Shown piece by piece: positions 48,001 to 62,100 of a stretch of 64,000 bases of DNA (position 1 is the first letter of the stretch; each line of letters begins with the position of its first letter). Location of the stretch: contig CM026568.1 in assembly GCA_015143295.1 (NCBI GenBank), positions 32,434,441-32,498,440 of the forward strand, in the 5' to 3' direction. A model generated the notes under the pieces. It saw only the letters and a list, made by a program, of their open reading frames with translations, was not told the DNA's origin and ran no database searches. Source of the DNA: Tetracentron sinense (lineage: Eukaryota; Streptophyta; Magnoliopsida; Trochodendrales; Trochodendraceae). The position numbers and the translations under genes are program-made.

Positions 48001-49040
48001 AGCCAGACCGGTCTGGTTAAAGGGGGCGGTTTGCGGGTCATCCAGACTGTTCTTTAAAACATTGCTTTTAATCAAATGTGTTTAGATCAGATAGCACTTG
48101 TAATTTAGTTTTTTCGCTATTTTTTTTCCATTTCATTTCCTTTATGAAAATCACTATCCTTCCTTCTTCTGATAGTTTAAATTATGAAGCTACCTGTTTT
48201 GTGTTCGTATGTTTCTCTTTTCCTGTTCCCTTTCAATATGCATGCATGTTTATTATATATTTGTTTTTCTCCAGTTAAATGCAAGTGTGAATTAAAATAT
48301 GCATGCTTTACAATTAATTTGGGTTTTATAGTGGTATTCCTTTCCTTTCCATTTAAATGCATGTGCAAGTGAAATGCTATTGTATGCTGATTCATTAGAG
48401 AGCATTAGCATCCTAACCAGCTAGAATGGACCTCTAGCATCAAGTTGACTGTTCAATGTAGCACCCATATCAAATGTAGGGAGTTGATTCTCTCGTTCCT
48501 TTTTTCCATAAAACAATTAGTAATTTATGTAAACTACTCTTTGAGTACCTTCAGTACTTGGACTAGCAAAATACAGCATGTACTCGACATCATTTTTCAT
48601 TGTCTTTAAATATTTGAGGACCCTCGCCAAAGAATACCAATGGGTTTGGTAGATTCATGGAGAAATATATTGGCATCTAAGTTCTCTGAGGTAAATTTTT
48701 CCATGTGATTGGTCTTTTTCTTTTCCCAATGACTCTTTCCTCAACTGGAAGTTTTGGAGCATTTGTGAATGTTCAGGGCTGTTTTCACAGATTTTATTGT
48801 TTAAACACTAATGATAACATTATGGTATGACTAATTGTACTTAAGAGTGAAATTTGACTGTATTTGCCAAAAAAATTATTCATGATCTGGCGGTTGAGAT
48901 ATATGGTCCATATGGCTGACACTTTCTATTGGTGCAGCCCCAAGCCATCTACATCAGTTGAAGCTCTAGATCAGGATTATGAAGAGAGAAGTCTGAGGGC
49001 GGATTTCTTTCAGCAGTTGATCCTATCAACCATTTTCTAG
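42568..49040 (+). CDS. DI19: Di19 (drought-induced 19) zinc-finger protein
   Basis: Five coding exons with GT...AG introns: 42568-42631, 43436-43575, 46772-46849, 46945-47186, 48938-49040; 208 aa, normal for the family. It starts MDVDFWAYRVHSSTKSARLN. The N-terminal zf-Di19 domain (about residues 40-95) has two C2H2-type fingers: FQCPYCYVDIEVPVLCTHLQEEH and VCPVCAANLGKDMIGHFTVQH, followed by the basic stretch KRRKKSQRS, a likely nuclear signal. The C-terminal Di19_C domain ends DFFQQLILSTIF. Family members are nuclear proteins linked to drought, salt, ABA or light responses, and some act as transcription factors. Intron 2 (3.2 kb) carries an hAT-like element. The exon 4 donor lies in a duplicated segment. 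Confidence 0.93.
43809..44675. mobile_element. hAT-like element in Di19 intron 2, TSD GTTTTTTC
   Basis: Perfect 8-bp duplications GTTTTTTC at 43801-43808 and 44676-44683. Ends CGGTGTAGTCAAGG and its near complement CCTTGACTATACATTG. Both subterminal regions are packed with GCCTAGGCG/CGCCTAGGC motifs in inverted arrangement. No transposase coding. A Mutator-like MITE is nested at 44052-44334. Confidence 0.82.
44052..44334. mobile_element. Mutator-like MITE nested in the hAT element
   Basis: Perfect 9-bp duplications ATTTTAAAA at 44043-44051 and 44335-44343. Ends GGGCAGTGATTAGC and the complement of GGGAAATGTTTAAC. The inner arms (AACTATGGTTAAGCTTA and TAGGGGTGAGTGAATCTTAA) belong to the CCCTAGGG-core family. 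Confidence 0.82.
45007..45039. repeat. (TA)n microsatellite
   Basis: About 16 uninterrupted TA units in Di19 intron 2. Confidence 0.9.
47177..47290 (+). repeat. 62-bp tandem duplication across the Di19 exon 4 donor
   Basis: ACACGGAAAGGTATTC (47177) recurs as ACACGGAAATGTATTC (47239), followed in both by the CTTCCTCTGCAGGAATATAG block. The first copy holds the exon 4 end and donor (47186/47187); the second keeps the GT but has T for the last exonic G. Confidence 0.85.
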
Positions 49041-50285
49041 AACCCTTTGCACCTCTTGTGGAATTATAAGGATTGCCAAATAGATGGAAGGGATCTTCGT
49101 TCATCTGGTGACAGTATCTATGGAGGATGCTTGGTTTCCTGCTGGTGTATGCTTTTAGGAACATAAGGAGCTGCTTTGTTTGCTCTTCTAGAAGAATGTT
49201 CCTGGAACTAGCCAAGAAATGCTGACATGTTTATCGTGGTAGCTGAGGGCCTGAGGCACTGTACTTCTATTTATCTGTACATCTTATGCATGAAAGTTGC
49301 ATTCTGTTGTGTAGAAATGGACCTATATATATATATATATATAAAATGAAGCTAGTTAAATCTTCAGTTTTCATTGCCAAACATGAGTTCCACAGCTTTG
49401 GCTTATGGGTTGGACATAAGAGACTATTATTTATGGATAATGCTAGCATCACGTTCTTTCAAGATTCTCTCGTTTTTGATTGGAGGGAGTGTGTTGCAAA
49501 AAACTGTCTTTTTCTTAATGGAGGACAACACATGATGTCTTTCTCATAAAGAAAGTGAGTTTCAAAGAAAGTGTAGCTAGAAGACTCATTGCTCGCCATT
49601 TTGTCAGTTATGATACATCATCTATCAGCTCATTCGCGGAGTCCCACTTTTCAGATGGACTTCTTTTTATCTCTTGATTACATGTTTGGGATTGCAGGTT
49701 TCATGGAGTTCATCAAAATCTTCTCGGCTGTCCAGGCTACTTGAATTATGTAAAATCCCTACTGTTTATGGCTCATTGGATCATCTCATGAGATTCCCAA
49801 AATGAAAATTGCATAATCTTTCAAAGGAGAATTCTCTACATAACAACAAATGCAACTTGATAATCTAGAAAAGCATTCTTGGGTTGGCTGTAAAAAAGCT
49901 CTCTATTTAACAGAAGGACTTTGCTACTGAGACCCTCTTAGGGCGGAGACCATGCTCTAAGAGAGCATGATTTCAGGTGGGGCCCAAATCACATGAAAAA
50001 AAATTGGAAATTCAAATTCCTGTATGACGAGGAAACGGGTTTTCCCGCGACTTTATCGGTTTCAAAGAAAGAAGTATCGGATCCACCGTTCAATCTGTCC
50101 TGTCCCACTTGGAAAACCATTCATAGTCTGCAGACGCGTACACCAGATCGTTTCTCTAGCACTCATGTGTGTGGTGTTTGTGTGTGAGTTTGCATGTGGT
50201 GTGTGTGTTTGCTTGGGTGGTGTGAGTATTCCCTTGTCTTTGCCTTCAGTCATTGCCTTGTAGTATGATTGAGTTTACCTTAAAA
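49041..50285. other. Di19 3' UTR and TruB upstream region
   Basis: The start is presumably Di19 3' UTR. A truncated copy of the 19135 MITE begins at about 49917 (GGACTTTGCTACTGAGACCC). A short (TA)n run is at 49322-49342. No further gene seen. Confidence 0.45.
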
Positions 50286-50297
50286 AAATATATATAG
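50286..50297 (+). promoter_or_regulatory. Possible TATA box of the TruB gene
   Basis: AATATATATAG lies about 65-75 bases before the ATG at 50362, which would leave a short leader. AT-rich sequence makes chance occurrence likely. Confidence 0.35.
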
Positions 50298-50361
50298 TGG
50301 TAAACTCGTCATTTGGCCCAAGCTGCTCCTTTCACAGAAACACTCGTAGAATCGTACATTC

Positions 50362-53118
50362 ATGGCGAAATCTCTATCTCTAACCAACATTTCTCTGATA
50401 TTCTTCCGTTCGAAAACAATGGCGTCCTCGAGAATTCTGTCTCTCTTACCATCTCTGAGATTCGATGTTCTGAAGAAATCCTCTTCAATCTCCTTCTCCA
50501 CTACTTCTACTCCTTACCCACTTCAATACGAACTCATCGTTTCTCGCCCAGCTCAATCTCCTATCTCCCAGCGCCGTAGATCCCCTCGACTCGATAGAGC
50601 GAAATCCGATAACTCCCCTGAAGCGGAATCCACCGAGGAACCCAATTCCGAACTGGGTTTCGCAGGTTGGGTCGACCGGAAGCTGTCGCCGGAAGCTTCG
50701 GATAGGGAAACAGAACGACCTAGATTGGATAATTTGGAGGAGATGGATAAATCGAAGAGGAAGTACTACCGGAAGAGGAGGAGGAGGATGTATGGTTCGG
50801 ACTCCGACGATGGCCGACCCCACGAGGAGGCGTTTGTGGAATTGAAGCCGGAGGTGGTCGACCTTCCGACGTTGCACAAAAGAGAAGAAGAACTCTACTT
50901 TTACGACGCGTTTGCTTATCCATGGGAGAAGGAGAAGCATTATCGGATGGTGTACCAGTTGGAGAAAAAATATTTTCCTGATCAGTGTCTAGATAAGGCT
51001 TTTGTTGAACCAGGGGAATCGAAGGCCAAGGAAAGGAAGAAATCGAATAAGAACATAGAGAAGAAAGATACGATTGTTGACGAAGTGGATGATAAGGGTT
51101 TGGTTTTCTTTGAAGATGAAGAAGATAAGAAAGAGCCTGTTTCAGCTAAGGATGTGAATAAGGATATTTCGGAGAAGAAAGTGGAGGAATTCTTCAAGTG
51201 TTTGAAGAAAGGTCCAAACAAGGCTGCTGAAGTTGCTACAGGGGATCCCTATATAGTGACTAGGAATACTGAGCTTCCGCCCAGATGGGACGGCCCATAT
51301 GGCACAGTTGTCCTGGTGAACAAACCCAAAGGTGAGTTCATGGTATTTCACTCTGTGATCAGTTGACAAAATTTTGGAACTGGAACCTCCTAACTTAGAT
51401 TTCATTGTGTTGGGGAGGTAAAAATATAGGGCATGATTAGAGAAGTAGGTTTCAGTTGACCAAAATATACCATAATTTCAATCAAAATTTCAAAGAGATT
51501 TCATTTCTTAACTTAATTTTACATGCACTTCTGTTCGGTTTGCCTGATTTACTTTTTAATAAGTGTCCCATTTTATTGTTTCAGTTCTGTAATTGGCATC
51601 ATAACTTGTAATAAGATCAGTGAGATTCTATAAACTGGATACTGAATTGTCAAACAACCCACCTTTGACGAATTATATTATGATCCTTTTTCTTGTCAAA
51701 TGGAAACCAACATTTGTTCATCATCATCAATGCTCCATATTGATGAAGTTTTCAACCTTAAGGGAAGTGTATTTTCTTTTTAAAAAATCTTCAGATAACT
51801 AATGGGAAATATTATTGTTCAATACCCTATATTTTTTCCTCCGGGTTTAGAATGTTCAGTCAGCCCACTATCTCACTTAATTTTGTGTCTTAGCATGAAC
51901 ATTTAGCTATCAGAGAAAATATTCACCTAATGAGTGGAAAATGGGAGGAATCACAATGAATTGTTATATGAGCTTCCATGCCAAAACAGGCTTGTGCTTC
52001 CTGTGGGTCAAGTTGCACAACATTGTAATGGTGGTCTCTTCTTTATATATTTTATAAGATAACACTATCTTATTGCAAGACAGGATGGACTTCATTTACG
52101 GTTTGTGGAAAGCTGCGTCGCCTAGTCAAAGTGCAAAAGGTGTTTGTATTAGACTGAACCTGCATGATTGTTATGAATTTCAGTGTAAATGCCCTTCTTA
52201 CTTAAGTCTTGGTTATAGGTCGGGCATGCTGGGACTCTTGATCCTATGGCGACTGGTTTATTGATTGTATGTGTCGGCAAAGCTACTAAGTTGGTAGACA
52301 GGTATGCTTTTGAATCTAATCTATCCTATTCTCATGTATTTCGGTGAAAAAAAAATATTTGATGAGAAGAAAATGGAAATTGTTCCTATTTGGGTAAGCC
52401 TAGAAAGTAAAAGAAATTTTATGGCTGATCAAAGTATGAGGAATAAGATATGCTATTCATAAAAAATTGAGAATTAAATCTTAGTATATTGGTCATGCTT
52501 ATCCAGGAATTTTAAACAAGATTGAATTATTGGACCTGAATAAGGTCGGATGCATGCTATTACCTGCATGATTTAAGCAACATTTACAGTGACATAGTTG
52601 ATTAAATATCTTTTTTGATTGTGTATATATATAAATTTTATTTATAGTTCAACAGCAATGTACCCTTCTTGAGGCTTCCTGGATAAGCTCATTAGTTTAT
52701 CTTGAAGTTAGTCTGGAACATTTCTTTGGTTGACTCTGGAATTTCTATAAAGGTTGTGAATATGTTTGTTCGCAGATTTCAAGGTATGATTAAGGGTTAT
52801 AGTGGAGTTTTCCGATTGGGGGAGGCTACGTCAACTTGGGATGCTGATTCACCGGTCTGTTTGTTGATTCCAACTAACGACTACTGCACCCTACTTTCAA
52901 TTAACATTCGATCTGGTCATCCTGTATTTATTTTTCATGTTCTAATTCCAAGCATGGCACAAAACGTAAACTTGGCCTTTGAAGAGATAGATTACTTACC
53001 ACAATAGCATATTCACCAGAGGTGATTCTTTTATTGACAAACTAGCTTTTTTTGGGGACAAACTACTACATTTAAACAATGTACAACTATTGTGTGGGGT
53101 GACATGGCCACAATAGTA

Positions 53119-53157
<39 letters not shown>

Positions 53158-56100
53158 GTGCGGTGCATGTGTATTTATTTTTCTTGTTCTAATTCCAAGC
53201 ATGACACAAAACGTACAACTTGGCCTTTGAAGAGGTAGATTACTTACCACAACATGTTTGATCGTGTTTAGCATATTCACCAGAGGTGATTCTTTTGTTT
53301 TTTTTTGTTTTGTGTTTATTTTTTTTTTGGGCGGGGGGGGGACAAACTACTACATATAAACACTGTATAACTGTTGTGTGGGGTGACATGGCCAAAAGTA
53401 ATATGTGCGTGTGTGCACAATGATAAGGTAAATGCATCCTTTTGCTTAAGGAAAGAAAAAGAAGCACCAAAAACAACTGTTCGGAAAAAATACTCTCTCA
53501 AACCACCCCCATGATATGGTAAGTGCATCCTTATGTTAAAAGAAAGAAAAAGAAGCACCAAAAACAACTGTTTGGAAAAAATACTCTCAAACCACCCACA
53601 CCCCTCTTCCCCGAATAACTGAATGGAACATGCATATAAATGCGACTGCTAAGTACTGAGTAAACAGAGTATGTATATACATGCAAGAGGAAACAGCAGA
53701 AGTCAGGATATACAGCAACAGATATTTTAGCTTAATCATCCAACTGTCTATGTGTAGAATTTTTGTGCATGATTCCTTTCAAGTTTCGTAGATGTAAGCT
53801 TCTCATTAACTTTGTCTGGCGGGATGGATTTTTCTTTGAACTGTTAGTTTTACCTTTTAGTTCATACTCTTTTTGAGTGTCTACTTAATGCATCTCCCTC
53901 TCTACTTAATACATCTCCCTCTCTACTTAATACATCTCCCTCTTATGTAGGTCATTCAACGTGAGCCATGGGAACACATCAAAGATGAGGACATAAAGAA
54001 GACCGTTGCATCCTTTTGTGGGGAGATATGGCAAGTTCCTCCAATGTTCTCTGCCATCAAAGTAAGCACCCCAGTTATCTTCCATGATGACCTGATTAAG
54101 AAACGTCAGCAGATATAATCAAGTATAAAGGAGCATCCTTGCATTTTTTATGAACATAGATACATGTGAGGGGGCAAAAATATTTATCTAAAACATGGAC
54201 TTCTAAAAGATTGGGCATTTGGTTATGGATTAAAAGGCGATAACATTTGAATAAGTAAACCTGGCTAAAGAAGTACCAATTTTATCCTTCATTTGCATCC
54301 ATATCATAGTTACCAAACACCCGTATAGTACTCGTATAATACTTTTAGGGAGGTCGCCGTTTAAAAATCCGTACTTTTGCCGTGTTACGTGTTATACCTG
54401 TATCACCGTTTAATACTCGTACGCGAATTATGTATTAAACACGTACAATTCGCGTATTTTTGCCGTTTTTTTACCGTGTTAAACGCATATTCCGCATTAA
54501 ATGATTGTTTAGTTAATATCATGATTTTGATTTATTTATAATTATTAATTATTTTTTGATTTTACCATATTTTTGTCATATAACACCCGTACTTCCCAAA
54601 TGGATCATTGCTATCTTATACCCATACTTGGTAACTATGATCCATATCACTGTTAGTGTTATCCATTGACCCACCACAGGCATTTTTTCTTTTCTTTTTT
54701 GATAAGGGTAGTGTACTGCAAGAAAAAGGGGTGGACCATATATACAAAAGCTATCCCTAAAATGAAGGATAGCTACCATAGGCATTTTAAATCTGCATCT
54801 TGTGTATTTCAGGAAATTCATAATTACTGTTGACCTTTTTTTCTCTTTTAAGTTTTATCAGGCATTTGTCTGAAATGTCTTGGGAAAACTAGGAAATAGG
54901 AACTAATCATCAAGGATTTTGAAATAGTTGTTTAGTAAATTACTAAATTATAAACCATGAAATTAATCTAATGAAAATTTGATATTATAAACCATGAAAT
55001 TAATCTAATGAAAATTTGATAACACTTTGATGAGACTTGTTCAAGAAATAAAATGATTCATAATTTTTTTTGCTCAGTGCTCAAGATTTTGACTAAGCAG
55101 GGTTAGACTCTGTTGATTCATCTCAGTTTCAAGAGTTACAGTTTGGTTTCAGCTTTTAAGGGGGTGTATTAAAATGAGCAGCCATTTCATGATTGACGAA
55201 AATCAATCAAGTTGGTTGGTACAATTATATACAGGTTTATAATTGGCATAGTCACACTCTGGAACCGAGTCCTTAATTCTTGCTTGTGACACATCTAACT
55301 ATCACGAGAAATTATAGTTTATTTCCCCTATACATCTCAGAAATGTCTTGCGGAACTTTAAAATATTGGAGTTCGGAATCAGTGGTGTGGTGTCCCTCTT
55401 TTAGCCCGGCGCTAAACGATTGGGAAGTCCAAGACTTTGCTAATATGTTGGCTTTTCTAGAGTCAGTGCGCATTGATGAGTCCGCGAAGGATCGCCGGGT
55501 TTGGATGGCTAATTCTAGCGGTCAGTTTTCTGTGAAACCGTATTTGCTAGCTACTAACCCGGGCCCTTATTCGTAGTTCCCAAGTCAGTTGGTTTGGTTC
55601 AACGGGGTGCCTTCGAAGGTATTGGTTTTCCTGTGGTCTGCTTATTTGGATAAGATTATGACATTGGACAATTTGTATAAGCGAGGTTGGAGTCTTCCCA
55701 ATCGTTGCTATATGTGTGTGGTGGAGGTGAAATCCGTTGACCATTTGTTGCTTCACTGTCCGGTGGTGAGGAGGCTGTGGGCGTATTTTCTCTCTCAGTT
55801 GGGGATTCATTGGGTGTTCCCCTCGTCCTATCAGGATTTGTTGTCAGGTTGGCTTTTTGTGTCACTGGATAGCTCGCTGGAGCTGATTTGGGCGTTTATT
55901 CCAAGGGTGGTGTCTTGGTCTTTGTGGAAAGAGAGGAACAAGAGAGTGTTTGAGAATTCCATGTCGAATTTCGAGAGAGTTTGCTCCCGCTCTCGCGAGC
56001 ATTATTGCGGGATTGGATTTCCGCCAAAGTTGATGTGGGGGGAGATAGGGTTTTGGCGAGTTGATAGCGTAGTGGTACAGGGAAGATTTTTTTCACGTAT

Positions 56101-59100
56101 TTGTGTTGTTGTTTTTGCATTTTGCTTTCCTGTTTGTTTTGTTTCTTGGAGATTCACTATTTGTGCATCTTCCTTCTTTTTATGAAATTGATATTACCGA
56201 TCAAAAAAAAATATATTGGAAACTATTGTGACAGACTTTAAGTATCCAGAAAGCAATTCTGGTAGATCCGTTTCTGATGACTTTCTTTACCTTTTTGATA
56301 GGTTGGAGGTGAGAAGATGTATGAGAAAGCAAGAAGAGGAGAAAATGTCGAGCTTTCACCAAGACGGATTTCAATTTTTCACTTTGATATTGAGCGTAGT
56401 TTAGGTGACAGGTTGGTATTAGTTTAGTTGGATATTCCTAAAATGTTGCATATGCATTCATTTTCATGATTATCCCTTTATCAATACAGGATCACATTCG
56501 ATTTCCAAAAGAGCTATTATAGGGTGCTCCTGAGGTGTTCTTGCACTCTGAGATCATGGAATCCGTGTTGCCCATCTGGATGCCTTCACAAAGTGCTAAT
56601 GCCTCAGTTGTGTGGCACAGGCTTGCATGGCCCTTGAGTGCGGGGTGTGCCTCAGGCGTGCCATATGGTTCGCCTTTCCATAAACCTTTGTTGAATAATC
56701 ATGGAATTTGGGAGGTTACCAAATTAATTATAATTGTATTATAGCCAAGAGATTTATCTGAAGACAGTATCTATATCCTTCCGTGGACCTCTTGGATTAG
56801 ACTATTGGATGAGCTACACCTTGTGTTGATGATATTTAACATTCTTGAAAAGTTCGTTTACATGGTCAAGAAAGCATTGAACTCACCAGATATTATGTAG
56901 AGTCAAAATTAGGTTGATGGAGGCATGAAGCTTTTACCATTACCAGCAACATTTTGACTCGGCTTATGACCAATTTATCTGATTAGTCATATTCTTTGAG
57001 GCTACACCATATCAATGCTGATAAATGAATGAGCGTCATGGGTAATACTATGACCCACTTAAGCTTTTGAATTCTGACCAAATGAATAGATGCCATTCTA
57101 ACTTCCCTCTGATTTCAACAGTGTAATCATCATTTGGAAATTTATTTTAAGAACAATGTTGCAGGAATACAATTACTAGTTCCACTTCCAGGGACTGCTT
57201 GACTTTCTTCTCTGTGTATCTCTTGAACATTTGAATGCAATATGTGTTGTGTGATGAAGTTAATGATGGGTTTCCCATAAGAAAGGATTTGTTGTTTTAA
57301 TCATTCAAGAAAGGTATTTGGTTGACCCTATGTATTACGAGGTTGAAGTACTCTAGGCCTTCTTAACTCTATGTTCTGCATCTACAGACAAAATTTGATA
57401 TTCCGGGTTACTTGCTCAAAAGGGACATATATTCGATCCCTTTGTGCGGATTTTGGAAAGACTCTTGGCAGGTATGTCATTTATAAACAGAGCCAACTCT
57501 TGATATAAATATTTTTTTCCTGTGCTGTTTTTTCTTTAATAACGGTTGATTTCACATTTTCTCTTATTGTATTCCCTTGCCTTAATTTTTGACCTAGCAC
57601 TTACGCTTCTATGTTGTACCTATAGCTATTTTTCTATTCTAAACCGATTAGCTTATCTGTGGTTGCGAGCTAGGCTTCTTAAACTTAAAGCTGTGATAAT
57701 GTGTGTTCTCATTTTGTGAAAGAAATCTGAACTTTCATCATAAGTAGAACAGCAACCTTCAATTCCATTGTCATAACGAAATCCTTATTGTGACCTTTTG
57801 AGAGAAATTTTATTGGTTTAGTAGATCATATGCCTTTTAAGTTGTAGAAGGTTTTTTGGGGAAGAAAGGAAGAGCTTTTGGCGTGATGTGATTATAGCCA
57901 AATATGGGGAGTTCTCCTGTTGGATCCCGTGGGAGGTCAAAGGCTCACATGGTGTAGCCATGTAGGTTTGTGAAAGAGTATCATGGCAATGGTAAATATA
58001 GTCGTGCCTCATTGCAGGTTCCAAGTGGGAAGTGGGTTAGAGGTTAGGTTATGGAAGGATGTGTGGTGCGGTCTTGTAAAACTTAAAGATTTATATAGCA
58101 ATACCTTCCTATTAGCTACTGACAGGAATGCTCTAGTTAGGGATTACTTTAAATTAAGGGATGGGGTGGTAGTGCGGTATCTGAAGTTGAAATGAGACTT
58201 AAATGATTGAGAATTTGATGATTTGGGTCGGCCCCTAGATTGTCATGGTTCTTCCCGGCTTTGTCCTCAAGGTAGGGACCATAAAATTTGGTCTAGAAAG
58301 TAGAAACCCCAATGGTCAATTCTCAATAAGATCTTTGTTATAGTCTATCTGTATAGCGCTTCCCGGATCCTTTCCTCATAGGATTGTGTGGAATCCAAGC
58401 ATTCCATATCTTTCTTCCTATGAAATTCTTCATTGAATAAGATCCTTACTTGTGAACACTTAAAAATAGAGGGTGAAATATGACAAATCGTTGTTTTATG
58501 TGCATTCAGGCAGAAGAAACAGTGGATCACTTGCTTTTGCATTATCCTTTTGTGTTCAAAATTTGGGGGGTATTTCCTTTCCAGACTAGGGATGGCTTGG
58601 GTCTTTCCTTCTTCCTTTCACAACTTGTTATCTTGTTGTAATATGGTTAGGGAGGATAGTGTTCAGGGGGCAATTTGATTGACTCTCCCTGGAGCCTTAT
58701 CATTACGATGCGAGAGAAACAAGAGGGTTTTCGAGGACTCTGCTTCGCCTTTTCCAAGCTTATGATTACGCATCTGATTGCTTGTCTTAGAATGGATTTC
58801 CATTCTCCGAGTGGGGGAGGATTGTTACTTTGATTGTTTCACCTCCTTGTTGTGCACATTCGAGTGGTTTTGATTATGTTTTTATTTTCCCGAGTTTACG
58901 CACATGTAAACTTCTTTGCCTGCTATTCTAACCCTGTATGTTTCTTTAGTATTTAAATTTATCCTTTTTGATTACCAATCAAACAAAAGTTGGAGAAGGT
59001 TTATTATATAACTATATAGATACTTGCCATCAATTAAAGAGTTATGATGTCTCCTATATCTTTGTGCCAAACGTCTGATAGTTCTGAAATGTTTCTTTTT

Positions 59101-62100
59101 TCCTTTTTGCAAAGTTTTCAAATTGATCAACTTTCCAAGAAATTAAAGTTTTTTTTTTTTTAAATTCTGCCCCAAAAAAGTGAGATTTTTCATGAGATTC
59201 TGGTGGTTATTTCTTTGAATAAAATATATATGTTTTCTAATTTTAAAAGTTGTCATTTCTGCCTCTTTCTTTTGCTTCCTGAAGTTATCCCATCAAAAAA
59301 CCAAGAAGAAAAATCTAAATTCTCTAGAGCCTGAGATCTATGACCATGTCAAACTTTATCATTTGTCGAGTTGGATTAGCTCTAACTTGTAGTTTTTCCT
59401 TTGCAGTTGTGCTCACTTAACTTCTCTACGAAGAGATTCAATTGGTATGTATTCTTCTTCATATCTAAAGTTTCATGTGTTGTGGATTGCCCTCTGCTTC
59501 TTTTAGATTTAAAAAAAAAAACATACATTGGAATTCTGCATATTTCAATGTGCTTACAATTTTTTGAATTTGAACCTTATTCATGATCAAAATAGAAGAA
59601 GGATTAGGGTTATAAGATGAGAAGAGAGAATGCAACACTTCTCTCAAAGAGTATTGTATGGTTCTTTGTCTATAATAATACTCTTTCATGGGGGTAGAGC
59701 CCGGATTTTATTGTGGGTTTGGGGATATATCGCCTAAAATTATTATTTTTTGGATGACTAAGTTTGTGGGCCATTTCATACATATCCTACAGTTATTGTT
59801 TCTCCTTGTTTACGGGGCAGTTGTCCCCTTGCCCTATGGCTATGCACTGTTAAGTTATTAAATAACATAGTATAAAAAATATTTTTTGTTTACAAAATCT
59901 TAGGGCTCATTGTCCAATGGTTGTGGCCTATTAAAATATTAAATAATATAGTATAATTTTTTCAAAAGTTAAAGGTGGCATCTGTCCATTTGTATCATGA
60001 CTATGCCCCATTAAATAATTATACAACATAGTATAAACTATATATATATATATAAGTTAAAGGAGGCAGTTGCCTCAATACCCCATGACTATGCCTTATT
60101 AACTATAATTTTTTTAAAAATTAGTAGAGGGGGAGCAGCTGCCCCCATGCTAATGACTTGCAACAAAAAAATTACATGTTATTCAAAAATTCAGGGGGGC
60201 ACATGCCCGCTAGCCTTTGGCTCCGCCCCTGTTCTTCCCTCCATTTTCAAGAATGCCCCTCATAAGTAGCAAAAAGAAAATGCCAAAACTACCCCTATAA
60301 ATAATAAATAAAATAAAGACCGTCAATGCTCCCCCTCAAGCTGGGGTATACATATCATCAATGCATAGTTAGGAGAAATACACTTTGACTCCTCCCAATT
60401 GCTTTGGTGAACATGTTGGTCAACTGATTCACAGACTTAACAAAAGGAGTAGATAATTATTACTTGCCGCATTGTCACGGATGAAGTGATAGATCACCTC
60501 AATATGTTGTGTCCTTTAATGAAAGACGAGATTATTGGCAATGTGTAATGCAACCAGATTATCCCAATATAGCTTCATAGGTCCATCAACCTTGAAGACC
60601 AACTCTGTCATCAAGGTTTTCAACCATACGAGGCTACGAGCTCACACGTGATGTGACATCTCTCTATACTCACCCTCTGCCCTGGATCTAGCAAATCTAG
60701 CAACACTGCATAGCTTTCCATGTAACCAAATTGCCACCAACAAAGGTATAGTTTCCAGTAGTGTTGGAAAGCCACACACATTTTCCGCATATGTGCAAAT
60801 CAATGTTGTAACAATACGTAGAATAATACCCAAGTAAAGCAATCCACACTTAAAAAAACAGCAAACAAAAATTAGAACACATATTAATTTTTAATGTGGA
60901 AAACCCTCCAATGTGAAGGGAAAAACCACGAGACCTAGTCTATCAAAAAACTTCCAGTATATAATAATAATGGAATTACAAGTCCTCTAGCTAGAGGGTA
61001 ACAAAGAACTCACCCAAAATAAAGGTGGATATCACCAAAATAAGAAAAATATGTTCTCTTACCTCGCAATGGTAGAAGATAGGTTTTAAGAACTTCACTT
61101 CAAAAATGAGATAATCTTTTTCTCTCATTTTATTTTTATTTTCTATCCATACAAGCTTCTTTTTCTCATGTTCAAGAAGTAACAAGCAACTCAAAGTATT
61201 GAAGGTAGAAGGTTTCATATGTTCAACTGAATGAGAACCTGACAAAATGTGACAAAATAATAAATGCTCCCACCATCCCAATAAAAGTTATTTGAGAAAT
61301 TTTGATTAAAGATGGGTCTCACTCTTCATAACTTACGAGGAGTGATTTGTCATATGCAACAAATCTAGGGCATGAAAATCTCTCATAATAAGAAAGTTGT
61401 AAAGCTTTGGCAATCACAAGAAAGATAAATTGAGAAAGTGTTTGAAAGATTCAATATGGATAAGGCAAAACCTGATGGTTTTTCACTTACATGTCATTTC
61501 AAGTTAAGTAATGAGCAATGCCCCTCAAGTGAGAAAGAAAAAGAAGAAATGAAGAAAGTTCTCTACGCATCAATTGTAGGAAGTTTGATGTACGTCATGG
61601 TGGGCACAATGCCCGATATCGCACATGCAGTTGTTGTTGTTGTTAGCAGATTTCTTGCCAACTTTGACAAAGAGAGGAGATGTAGGGTTAAGGAGAGGAG
61701 AGTTAGAGTTTTAGGTCTAGGGTTTGATAGAGAAGAGAAAGAAAAGAGAGAATTGTAATTAGGGTAAATGGCTTAGTTAGGGAGAGACTAGAGAGAACCC
61801 TACTATTACATATATCAACAAAGAGCATTGGGAAGCAGTCAAGTAAATTCTTAGATATCTCAAAGGTTCTTCCAAGGTGTCTTTATGCTATGGAGATGGT
61901 AAGCATTTGCTAGAAGGTTACACAGATGCAGATATGGCATGAGAAATTGACTCTAAGAAGTCCGCATTTGGTACTTGTTTACTTTTGTAGGGGAGCAGTG
62001 TTATGGCAATCCAAATTGCAAAAGTGTGTAGCCTTATATACTACAGAGGTCAAGTATATTGCTATCACAAAAGCATGTAATGAGATGTTGTGGAAGAAAA

